Shown here piece after piece: positions 49,333-59,040 of a stretch of DNA of 64,000 nt. A program made the position numbers and the translations under genes. The notes beneath the pieces are model-generated. The model was not told the DNA's origin. It was given only the letters and a program-made list of their open reading frames with translations, and did no database searches. The stretch is from Aquila chrysaetos chrysaetos (Eukaryota; Chordata; Aves; Accipitriformes; Accipitridae), in assembly GCF_900496995.4 (NCBI RefSeq), contig NC_044006.1:41615120-41679119 (forward strand), in the 5' to 3' direction. Positions within the stretch are counted from its first letter, which is position 1, and each line of letters opens with the position of its first letter.

Positions 49333-50792
49333 GTATGAAACACGCTCCCCTCTCTCCCTGGGTACCCCTGGGCTGGCCATGCATCCGGCAGGGAGGAGGG
49401 CAGCCTTGCCCACCTTCACTTCGGGGAGGGGAGGAAGGGGGCTTTTTTTCCTCTCCCAGCTGACCCCCTTGAGCTTTTGGAAAGGGGTTGCCACCACTCG
49501 CAAGGGGAGCTCAGTGAACGAACCACCCCCTGCAGAACTTTCCCAGCCTTGCAGGATGGGTCTGAAGTGATTTTGTTTCCTAGTGGCTAAACCACTCGTG
49601 CCCTCCTGCATCTGTCACATTTCCTAGGTAATCCCCCCTCCAGTAAATCATGTCAGTGCGGAGCAGCCCAGGCCTTAAGCCAGAAGCCTGTCCCGAGTAC
49701 TTTGTTGGCACAGTGCTGTTAGATTAATAAGACAGTGACCTATCTCTGCTGAAGTGTAACAGGAATAAAATAGCTCATAATCACGTGCAGGCAGGATCAA
49801 TGCCCTGCATGCAGTCAGAACCTCTTCCTATTTTAACAAGCTGATTGGCAAAGTTACAAGCCCAGTAAACAAAAATCATTCTGGAGTGCCATAAACTTCA
49901 GCCCATAAAATATTATTTGGGGGATGGAAGTGTATATTAACGCTTTTACTACTTGAGGAAACTCGAGTCGATAACACCACTGCTAGCTCCAGTGCCCAGG
50001 ATTTGGGCTTATATTAACATCTTCCTCTTTTTCTTTTAAATGTGCCTTGGAAAGAGAGTCCAAAACTTTAGCAAATGTCTTCACCGGTCTGCTTTTTAAA
50101 GCCCTGGTAACATTGCTGTTTACAGTCTCCCATAACATGTATTTGTTTTATTAAAAAGCAGTAACATTTAAATATGTCTATATGCCTATATGCAAGCCTA
50201 GCCACCGTATGTTCTTCTTATGTATATTATACTTCCCAATCGCTACCATATGTTTATGCTATATGCTAGATGTGACAGAAACGCTATACTGTCAATTCTA
50301 TGCTTATATGTTATAATGTTTTATTGTAGATACCTAACTTTCAGGCATCTCTAGCTGATGTGTATATATCAGGTTTTTCAGAAAAAGAGGGCTGCGGGTC
50401 TCTACAGCAATGGAGAACTGCTAGCTCTTGAAGACCCTGATCCCACTACATTAGCAGAGCCATAGGTTCACCTTCAGAGTTTCTAAACCACACCGTGTTT
50501 CCCTGAATGTTTCTTCCTTCTTTATGCAAAGCTCAAGATATGTTGTATGCGGTCATTCTTAAAGGAAGCAAGTGTAGTCCTATAGTGACGCTAATGAGGT
50601 GAAGGAAGTCTATTGAGGCTTGTAGCTTGGCACGGCTGAGCTCATGCCAGGGGCGAGTACTCGTTGCACATGTAGGCGTCCATCTCGGGTCCGAGAGCTG
50701 GAGTCTCCAGGTGCTGGTGTTGTTGGCCGTTGTCTCTGGTTGCCGTGTCTGGGTTCGCCATGCTGATTGTGTTCTTTGTGTGATTTACATAG
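49333..50792 (+). other. HOXA3: HOXA3 intron (phase 1)
   Basis: The intron of 1460 bases runs from GTATGA to TTTACATAG. It is AT-rich in the middle and contains GCCATAAA at 49888-49895. No coding sequence is seen. Confidence 0.93.
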
Positions 50793-51562
50793 GTGAGAGT
50801 TGTGCTGGTGATAAAAGCCCTCCGGGGCAAGCCTCCTCTAAGCGAGCCCGTACAGCTTACACAAGTGCCCAGCTGGTAGAACTGGAAAAGGAGTTCCACT
50901 TCAATAGGTACCTTTGCAGGCCACGAAGGGTAGAGATGGCTAATTTGCTCAATCTCACAGAAAGACAGATCAAAATCTGGTTTCAGAACCGCAGAATGAA
51001 ATACAAAAAGGATCAAAAGGGCAAGGGCATGATGACCTCTTCAGGAGGACAGTCCCCAAGCAGAAGCCCTGTCCCTCCAGCTGCTGGGGGATATCTAAAC
51101 TCTATGCATTCTTTAGTAAACAGTGTCCCCTACGAGCCCCAGTCGCCTCCGCCATTTAACAAGCCTCATCAAAACACCTATGGCATCCCTGCATCGTATA
51201 CCGCTCCTCTTAATAATTGCCCACCTCCTCAAAAGAGATACACGGGGACGGCAGCTGTGACACCTGAATATGATACTCATCCTCTTCAAGGCAACGGTTA
51301 TGGGAATCCACATATACAGGGAAGCCCCGTCTATGTAGGGGGCAACTATGTGGAGACCATGACCAATTCCGGGCCTTCCATCTTTGGTCTAACTCATCTC
51401 CCTCATCCTCCCTCTGCCAACATGGACTACAGCGGGGCTGGGCCAATGGCCAACAATCACCACCATGGACCTTGCGATCCGCACCCAACATACACAGACC
51501 TTACCGCTCACCATCCTTCTCAGGGAAGAATTCAGGAAGCGCCCAAACTCACCCATCTGTAA
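50793..51562 (+). CDS. HOXA3: HOXA3 homeobox protein, exon 2
   Basis: Exon 2 completes codon 158 (GGT, G) and encodes residues 159-413. [23 protein letters not shown] leads into the homeodomain (residues 173-232) with [34 protein letters not shown], the Hox3 signature. A long Pro/Tyr/Gly/His-rich C-terminus follows and ends in the Hox3-specific [20 protein letters not shown] with final KLTHL. Stop TAA is at 51560-51562. The frame is intact throughout. Confidence 0.98.
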
Positions 51563-52480
51563 GAGACAGGAGTCACTAAATGGAACACCAAGCCCCCAGC
51601 TTTTGGAAAGTACTCACCCCTCCCCTTCTCTCTTTCCTCCCCCCACCATGTGCCCTCCCCTCTCCTTCTCGTTTCTTTTGTTCGTTTTGGTTTGTTTTGT
51701 TTCCTTTGGTAAAAGCGTTTTCTAGTTTATGTGACGTAGCAATATTTGTTGCTTGAATTGCTCTATAGTTTCACTAGTGGATATTTATCTTCTTGAACTG
51801 TAGCCTTGTGTCTCACTTTGGGAGTATGCAGAGGCTTTATACTTTACCTTCTACACTTTTATCAAAACAGGGTATATGAACAAATTTTCTATAAAAGGAA
51901 TTCTTAAATGTGAATTTGTTCGTACATGATTGATCCCACGGGGAAGCAATTTTTTTTATTGCACTTCTTTTAAATAGCGAGAAAGACATCAAAAGCGCTT
52001 GGACAGGGACTCCCTGGACAATTATTAATACGTGTAAGTCTTTCAATGTGTGTATGCTGGTGAACATTCAGATTTATTTATATTTTTTTTTGCAAACATT
52101 GAATAATCTAAGTGTTTAAAATTTTATTTATCCCCATTTGTTCATATTTATATATATATAAAAAATCTGTACCCTGAATATTCAGGAAGTATTTACCTGG
52201 CCATATGTTAGATGGCATATCGGCACGCATAGGAGATATCATTTGAAAGGAAACTATAACTCCTTTTATTAAAAATGGTGATAACAATGATGATGATGAC
52301 GCAATAAAATCTGGGAAAAAGATCACGGTTTGAATACTTTATGCTTGTAACATCCAGCTAGGCAGAAAGCGTGTGAAGCTGAAAAGGCTAGATTTGTTTT
52401 GAAAGTTATACATTCCTTGCTGCTCACGTTCTGAAAAAAAAAAAATAAAATAAAGTTTTTATTCTGAATAATAAAGAGTT
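51563..52480 (+). other. HOXA3: HOXA3 3'UTR with poly(A) signals at 52303-52475
   Basis: AT-rich 3'UTR with a miR-10 8-mer at 51867-51874. Candidate AATAAA signals are at 52303-52308, 52444-52449 and 52470-52475. Confidence 0.7.
51867..51874 (+). promoter_or_regulatory. miR-10 target site in HOXA3 3'UTR
   Basis: ACAGGGTA is a perfect 8-mer match to the miR-10 seed. miR-10 is encoded near Hox4 genes in the HoxB and HoxD clusters, and HOXA3 is an established miR-10 target. Confidence 0.7.
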
Positions 52481-52659
52481 AAGAACATGTTCTTCACAGC
52501 GCAAGGGAAAGGAGAGCCCTTCATGACGTGGGGAGTTGGGAAACTCATCTGTAAACTCACACGAGGATCCACTCGCCCACCCGAGGGCCCCGCGACGCCT
52601 TTTCAGCGTTTCATAGGCAGGGAGAGGGATTTTTCACTTTTTTTTTTTTTTTTTCTTTC

Positions 52660-53130
52660 TTTTTCTTTTTCTTTCCCCCCAGCGGGGTTTTAGGGCCCTC
52701 GGCGGCTGCGGCCGCCTCCTCCCGCGCCCGCTGCGCGGTGCCCGCCCGGCGCCGAGGGCAGGCGGGCGCGGATCGCCCCCTCCCCGCCCCGGGGCTCCGC
52801 GGGGGGACCGGCCGCGGAGCAGCGCGGGGAGGGTCCCCTGCCTCCCGGGCAGGCCAGCCGGGTGTGTGTGTGGGGGAGTGTGTGTACGAGTGTGTGCGTG
52901 GAGCACATGGGAGCAGAGCTCAGGATAAAGGCACGCGTGGGCGTGGAGGGGCCGCCTCGTCCCCGGGCTCGCCGGCTGGGCAAGCGGAGGAGAGCCGGGC
53001 GGCGGAGCCCCGCCGGCCCTTGGGAGCAAGGCTGGTAGAACGGGCCCCCGGCCAAACCCCAAACGCGACTGGGGGGTGGATGCCGAGTACTGCTGCCTCT
53101 GGACACGGCTCCTTCCACCCGCCACCCCCG
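52660..53130. promoter_or_regulatory. Orphan CpG island between HOXA3 and HOXA2
   Basis: CpG-dense sequence lies 0.2 kb after the HOXA3 3'UTR and 3.8 kb before HOXA2. It contains a perfect EGR/Krox20 9-mer at 52935-52943. No coding gene is supported. Confidence 0.5.
52935..52943 (+). promoter_or_regulatory. EGR/Krox20 consensus GCGTGGGCG
   Basis: A perfect match to the EGR-family site. Krox20 (EGR2) drives HOXA2 in rhombomeres 3 and 5 from upstream elements. The GC-rich context raises the chance rate. Confidence 0.35.
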
Positions 53131-53304
53131 CCGCCGTTTTTTGCCTTCAAGAAGTGGATTTTGTCTTTTTTTTTTTTAAATTTTTAAAATTTTATTTTAT
53201 TTTGCTGTTGTTCCATTTTTGCTGAGCCGCCTTCCCTCCCCACTGCAGCCCGAAGCTGTGGGGGAGGGGAGCTGTGTGTTCCTCTCTTCCCGCGGGGGTG
53301 TGGA

Positions 53305-53351
53305 TGTGTGTGCGTGTGTGTGTGTTTGTTTGGGGGGGGGGGGGGGGGGGG
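53305..53351. repeat. GT repeat ending in G20
   Basis: A short GT microsatellite is followed by TTTGTTT and 20 G's (53332-53351). Confidence 0.85.
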
Positions 53352-55099
53352 CATACCGTACTGCAGAAGGGTGACTGTCCTGGCCCCAAACGGGCACTCG
53401 CGGGGGTCTCCAGTCCGAATAGGCTCGAGGTGGAAGGCAGAAACCCACAAGCGTGTGCTTAAATCCGATTTTTTTTCCTTTCAGGTGAAATGCCCGTAAT
53501 TTTTAGATTGAAACTTGAAAGATAAATCAAAATGGACCTTAATAGACTGGGTAAAATATACCCCTGCACGTTTATAAAGACATATTCCTATGCTGTGTAG
53601 ATAATAACGCACGCTGTTCACCATCTGTATCTTTTAGAGCACAAAAAAAAATGTCGCCATTTTGGTCTCATGCTGAAATATTATTAATCTTTGGGCTTTA
53701 TCTTGTTCCCAGAACCATCCTTGCCTGATGCTGAAACATTGTCATGCATCCATGAATCTATATAGAGCTTTTCTGCATAAATAGATAAAGCATGCTCAGT
53801 CAAAGAAAGGGACTGCAAATATATTTACACCGTGCTATTTATTGTATATATAGATATGTACCCGTGGAAGGAAATGTTATGTAGTCTGATATTTTTCATT
53901 GAAACCTGATTATTACCCAATACGGACCAACGACTGATTATTATTTTGTAGGCGAAGGAAGCATTTTTGCAACATTGCAAGACATTGCTCGTTTCAAATG
54001 AGCTCCCGTATAAAATTCAAGCCAGCCCCCCACCCCTCGGAGCAGTTAGGTTAGATACAACAAAAGGTAACGGTACAGTCGGTGGTTCTTACTGCGTGGC
54101 TCCTTTAGCACCACGAATTACATTTAGGAAAATGTTCAAAGAGAAGGAATTTGGCGTTTCACCCCCCTCCCACTCCGAAGAAAGAAAAATACAGGCGATT
54201 TTGCCCCCTTCTTTCCAGAAAACGTACTCAACCCCTTCTTCGGAGCCTGTAGGTTGCAAATAAGAATTTGTATTTTTGCATTTAAGATTCGCCCGATTAA
54301 AAGTTCCCCCTGGAAGCAGGAGTAATTGATTTGCCCAAGAATTTCGCGTCCTCTCTCCAAAGGTTTTGTTCCAGGTGGTTTTTGTATTAGACTGACCACA
54401 AGAAACAAATGTGCAGAATAGAGACACCCACACAGGTTTTACTCACAAAGCCTGGTTAAAGTCCAAACCTCTCTCTTTATTATTTGTCATCCTGCTGTTA
54501 ATCCCAATATTTTCCAGAGAGGAAAAAAAAAAAATTAAAGAAAAGAAAAAGAAAAGCCCGACCCCAAGGTAGGCACTGAGAAGCAAAATAAAAACGGACT
54601 TTTCCCACAAGCAGCCCAGTCCTCTGCCAGCATATTTTAAAAGCAGTTTTTTCCTTGTTTACTTGCGTTTCTTGCTCTGCCTCTTTTCTCGGCCACATTT
54701 GATCTTGGAAAGAGCAAGAAGCTTTAAATGTGTTCTTAAGGGCCAGTAGCTGTCAAACCTTTTGGCGGCCAAGATTGATCGCGCGCAGACACCACCAGAG
54801 CTTTGTTTGGACTAAAAGCAAGAAAATTAAACCCCTTGCATTTTCCAACAGCATCGATATTTGTAAGGCATCCCTTTTGAGGGATTAAATGACAAGTCCC
54901 GTTCTATATTTTATTTAAACAAGCAACCACCAAAAAACCCATTTAAAGCCTCCCGGCCCCTCCCCTCCCCCTCTCTCCAATGCCTTCGCAGATATGCTAC
55001 ATCTTGTGGGTGCATTAACTTAAAACCGATTTTTTAAATGCACTTCGTGCAGTCTGGACGCAGACTGATCCGCTGAGTGTTTCGGGTCTTGTTTTCTCT

Positions 55100-55157
55100 C
55101 CCCCCCCCCCCCCCCCCTTCTTCTTCTTCTTCTTCTTTTTTTTTTTTTTTTTTTTTT
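55100..55157. repeat. Compound C18-(TTC)n-T22 pyrimidine tract
   Basis: Eighteen C's, about six TTC units and 22 T's form a continuous 58-base polypyrimidine stretch. Confidence 0.85.
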
Positions 55158-55230
55158 AATTACGAAGACGCTTGCCGACCTCTTTTTGGCAACTCCGAAA
55201 ATAAAGCGAGAGGGCACCGCATCGCGCTGG

Positions 55231-56580
55231 CGCTGGTCCCTGGCTCCTGGAGGACGCGGAGAGCGGCTCGGAAGCGCCTTTCCCCTCCCCGGCCCCCCCG
55301 GCGCACCCCACCCCGCCGGGCACCCCGGGCTCCGCGGGAAGGCAAGCCCCGTCCGGGCTGCCCGGGGCGGCTGAGACCATAGGATTCATCAGGCTGGTGA
55401 CTGTGGCCATCATTGTCATCGCTCTCCCTTTCGCCTCAGCCTGGTTGGAAAATTGTGCCCAAAGCATCCAAATTCGGGACTTGCCTCGACCTAGCAGAGG
55501 CGACTGGAGGCGGCGGCGGCGAGAGCCAAGCGTCGGAGGCGAGTGCCGTCTCTCAAGTCATAAGCCCGCAGCATTTTCGCTCTGCCTGGCCCCGTGAAAA
55601 CAAACCCGCTACCAGCCCATATATTTCCTGGTAATCGAAAATACTCACCAGACCCAGCCTACTACGGTTATTAAGCAAATTATGCCAGCAGACGGGAGTA
55701 TCGTTTGCAAGCTAAGGCACAGGATTTGGGTTTTTTTTTAAAGAGGCAACAGCCAGACGCGTTTGCAGCCTCGCGATTTAGCTCGCCCAGAGAGGTACTC
55801 CTAGGGTTATGTTTTACGGTCCAATCCCGGGAAGCCAACTGGAGAGGGAAGTCGTGAAGCACAAGGGCTGCTGCCTATGTGACTCTTCCCCTAGAAGCAA
55901 GGTTGCTGAGGAAGATCCTGTTAAACAATGGCTCGGCACCGGCGGCCAATTGTTCTCCTTACTGTACACCCGATAGCTGTACACCAAAAAAAAAAAAAAA
56001 AAAAAAGGGGGGAGAAAAAAAAGGAAAAAAGAAGAGAAAAAAGAAAAAAGAACAAACAAGAAAAAAAAAAAGGGAAAGAAAAAGGAGCCCATCGAGGCTG
56101 AGTCGGGAAGGAGAAAGTAGTTTTGGAGGAAGTGCTATTCCCTAGGAAAAAATCAAGACCCTCTGCTTCAGACTCCTGCCTGGGTGCAACTTCTTATGCG
56201 GGGGCCTGGCGGTGTCAAAACTTTGAAGATTAATGGATTACTTTGTTAATGACTCAAGGCGTCAGATTGAGGTGCTTAAATGATTTGTGAGGTGCAAAGC
56301 GTTTTCCTGACAGTCCCAAACAATGAGAGGAGAGTGTGCGGGTGGAGGCGAGGGAGGCAGCAGGCTGCAGGACAAGCAGCCACACACACACACACTCACA
56401 CACTCTCGCGCACACACACACACACTCGCAGCCTCTCACACAAACATATCCACGCACACGCACCCTCCCCCCCACCGCCGATCATTTCAGATTAGGACGC
56501 CAAGGGGATAGATACTCGAGATATCATTTCCCTCTTTAAAAAAAGTGTAAATAAAGCCTTTCTGGCCCCCAATGAGGCGT
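55231..56580. promoter_or_regulatory. HOXA2 upstream hindbrain-enhancer region (putative)
   Basis: No gene is seen. A CpG-rich block at 55240-55560 is followed by A-rich simple sequence (55985-56070). Next comes a block with a Krox20-like GCGGGGGCC (56198-56206), a PBX-HOX-like AGATTAATGG (56227-56236), a MEIS site TGACAG (56308-56313) and a CA microsatellite (56383-56460). In mouse and chick, rhombomere 3/5 and neural crest enhancers of HOXA2 lie upstream of the gene. Confidence 0.45.
56383..56460. repeat. Interrupted (CA)n microsatellite
   Basis: CACACA tracts interrupted by CTCTCGCG and TCGCAGCCTC, about 0.4 kb before the HOXA2 start. Confidence 0.85.
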
Positions 56581-56598
56581 TCCTTCCCGACTTTTTTG

Positions 56599-56687
56599 GA
56601 TCAATCAAACAGACAGTGGCTTCTTTTGATTAAAGCCCAAATTGTCATTGGGCAGAGGCAATCATGTGACAGCCAATTCGGTCCAAT
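56599..56687 (+). promoter_or_regulatory. HOXA2: HOXA2 proximal promoter with CCAAT boxes and Hox/PBX/MEIS sites
   Basis: Within 90 bases lie TGATTGATCC on the minus strand (56599-56608, near the Hoxb2-type PBX-HOX site), an inverted CCAAT (ATTGG, 56647-56651), TGACAG (56667-56672) and two direct CCAAT boxes (56673-56677 and 56683-56687). The ATG is 210 bases downstream. Confidence 0.5.
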
Positions 56688-56895
56688 TTCAACCTTGTCT
56701 CCATGAATTCAATAGTTTAATAGTAGCACGGTCCCCATACGGCTGTAATCAGTGAATTAGAAAAAAAACACCCCACCAGCGATCTTCTATGCTATATTTT
56801 TTTCTCCTCTCTCACCTTTTTCCTGGGCCTTCCCCCCCCCGAGCCCCCTGAATTCGAGGGAACTTTTTCTCCGCGGGGGCTGCCAGTTGAAGGCC

Positions 56896-57278
56896 ATGAA
56901 TTTCGCATTTGAGCGAGAGATCGGTTTTATCAATAGCCAGCCATCGCTTGCTGAGTGCCTGACATCTTTTCCCCCTGTCGGTGATACATTTCAAAGTTCA
57001 TCAATCAAGAACTCGACGCTTTCACACTCGACACTGATTCCTCCTCCTTTCGAGCAGACCATCCCCAGCCTGAACCCCGGCAGCCACCCTCGCCATAGCG
57101 GCGGCGGTCGCCCCAAGGCGAGCCCCCGCGGCCGCAGCGGCAGCCCGGGCCCCGCCGGCGCCCCGCCGCCCCCGGAGTACCCCTGGATGAAAGAGAAAAA
57201 GGCGTCCAAGCGATCCGCGCTGCCGCCCCGCCTCGGCCTCCGCCTCAGCCGCTGGACCAGCCTGCCTCAGCCACAAAG
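56896..57278 (+). CDS. HOXA2: HOXA2 homeobox protein, exon 1 (one extra C)
   Basis: Exon 1 encodes [20 protein letters not shown] and the conserved HOXA2 N-terminus, with YPWM at residues 95-98 followed by [13 protein letters not shown]. The ATG at 56896 is chosen by alignment; an in-frame TTG nine bases upstream is not a start. After LPP the frame breaks: the CCCC run at 57226-57229 needs one C fewer to continue as [16 protein letters not shown], which then reaches the donor GTCAGT at 57279 in phase 1, as in the other Hox genes. In the given frame translation would run into the intron. Discounting both insertions the protein is about 376 codons, the human length. HOXA2 specifies second-arch neural crest and hindbrain segments. 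Confidence 0.93.
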
Positions 57279-57949
57279 GTCAGTCCAAAGATTTGCCGCC
57301 GGCCCCGCTTTTTTTGGCTCCCCGCATCCCCCCGGCTTCGCGGGGGGACGAGGCGGAGGGGCGGGCGGGCTGGGGAGGACGGAGCTGGCCGGGCTCTCTG
57401 GAAACCCAAACTTTCCCCGAACTTGCTTAATGCGGGATGATTTATTTGAGTTGGAGCTGACCTCTCTTGTCTCGCCGTCCTAGAGTTAGGATATTTGACA
57501 GTAATGAAGAGTGATAGATTGCTCCCGCTCAGCTAAGCAGCTGATGCATTAATTATAAATTGCGGTATGGCTAATATAAAGTTTGCTCTGGTGTGGGGAG
57601 GTTGGGGAGCTGGAGGCGCTAATTTTGCGAAGGTGGCCGAGGGGCACGCAGCACCAGGCGCTCAGCAGTGCAACACAATGGGTTTACTGCATCCAAAGGC
57701 GGCCATTTTGTTGCAGTTGCTATTTTATGCTATGTGGACATATAGATATAGACACATATGTGCAAAGAGAGCACTGCCCCCCCCCCCCCGGGATGCGATG
57801 TGCTCGGGTGCTGAAATTCAATCCGTGCATTTATCTGTTTTGTGTGTGCGTGCGTGTGTTTTTGCTTTCGCTCTTCTGGCGGTGGTGCTTTGGGGTGCGT
57901 GTGCGTGTGGTGGTGGTGTTTTTCTTTTTCTTTTTTTCTTTTTTAACAG
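57279..57949 (+). promoter_or_regulatory. HOXA2: HOXA2 intron (phase 1) with putative rhombomere-4 enhancer
   Basis: The intron of 671 bases runs from GTCAGT to TTAACAG. Between 57438 and 57551 it holds three PBX-HOX sites, TGATTTATTT (57438-57447, one mismatch), TGATAGATTG (57512-57521, perfect) and TGATGCATTA (57542-57551, perfect), plus a PREP/MEIS site TGACAG (57496-57501). This matches the composition described for the conserved HOXA2 intronic rhombomere-4 enhancer driven by HOXB1. A YY1-type GGCCATTTT lies at about 57701. A C-run is near 57777-57789. Confidence 0.8.
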
Positions 57950-58699
57950 ACCCCCTTGAAATCCCCGATAGCGGTAGCGGTGGATCTAGGCGGCTGAGGA
58001 CGGCTTACACCAACACCCCAGCTTTTGGAGCTAGAGAAAGAATTTCATTTCAACAAGTATCTCTGTAGACCAAGGAGGGTTGAGATTGCAGCCTTGCTGG
58101 ATCTGACTGAAAGACAAGTCAAAGTCTGGTTCCAGAACAGAAGGATGAAGCACAAGAGACAGACCCAGTGCAAGGAGAACCAAAACAGCGAAGGAAAATT
58201 TAAGAGCCTAGAGGACCCCGAGAAAGCGGCGGAGGAGGAGGAGGAGGAGGAGAAATCCCTCTTCGAGCAAGCCCTCAGCAACGTCTCCGGCGCTCTCTTG
58301 GAGCGGGAAGGCTACGCTTTCCAGCAGAATGCCCTCTCCCAGCAGCAGGCGCAGAATGCGCACAATGGCGAGTCCCAAACTTTCCCCGTTTCGCCTTTAA
58401 CGAGCAATGAGAAAAATCTGAAACATTTTCAACATCAGTCACCCACTGTTCAAAACTGCCTCTCAACAATGGCCCAGAACTGTGCAGCTGGCCTGAACAA
58501 TGACAGTCCTGAGGCCCTAGATGTCCCTTCTTTACAGGACTTTAACGTTTTCTCCACAGATTCCTGCCTACAGCTTTCAGATGCAGTTTCCCCCAGTTTG
58601 CCAGGATCTCTGGACAGTCCCGTAGATATTTCTGCTGACAGTTTTGACTTTTTTACAGACACACTCACTACAATTGACTTGCAGCATCTGAATTACTGA
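57950..58699 (+). CDS. HOXA2: HOXA2 homeobox protein, exon 2 (one extra C in the homeobox)
   Basis: Exon 2 completes codon 128 (GAC, D) and continues [20 protein letters not shown] into the homeodomain (residues 140-199). At homeodomain position 12 the CCCC run at 58016-58019 carries one C too many; removing it gives the conserved Gln and restores [20 protein letters not shown] and [17 protein letters not shown]. The rest is intact: an acidic Glu stretch, [18 protein letters not shown], and a C-terminus ending [10 protein letters not shown] at TGA 58697-58699. Conservation on both sides of the break argues that the gene is functional and the base is an error. If real, the allele would lack a homeodomain. 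Confidence 0.93.
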
Positions 58700-59040
58700 G
58701 AAATTAAAGACGTCCTCCCCAAGGGTCCTGCTTTCTCCTCCTTATTCTTCTTTGTTTTTTCCCGTGAATTAATTTTATTCTCCCTCCCCCCCCACCTTTT
58801 CCTGGTCAGTATTTTCTGTTTATTCCCTCCCTCTGCTGTGCCATTTTGCCGTTTCTTACGAAGTTTTAGTTGTGTTCAATTTTAATCTAGCCACATTCTA
58901 GGTCCTTCTATGAAAGCAATATATGAGGTCTGTAAGAAAGTGATCATATAGGAATTGTATCTTCACTTTCTTTTTATTTTTGTATTGCATTAGGATGCGT
59001 TGTCATAAGTATTTTTGGTAGAATAAATTCTTGTTTGCTA
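58700..59040 (+). other. HOXA2: HOXA2 3'UTR with poly(A) signal at 59022
   Basis: A short AT-rich 3'UTR of about 0.33 kb ends near AATAAA at 59022-59027, followed by T-rich sequence. No miR-10 or miR-196 seed match was seen. Confidence 0.7.

Larger units (their letters stand above)
53131..55230. other. HOXA3-HOXA2 spacer, middle
   Basis: No gene is seen. It contains T-rich sequence at 53160-53200, a GT/G20 tract (53305-53351), AT-rich non-repetitive sequence at 53470-54260, and a compound C18-(TTC)n-T22 tract at 55100-55157. Confidence 0.55.

Noticed and set aside
56896-58699. Calling HOXA2 a pseudogene
   Set aside because: Splice sites, hexapeptide, homeodomain residues, C-terminus and 3'UTR are all conserved; only two identical homopolymer C insertions disrupt it, so error is the simpler explanation.
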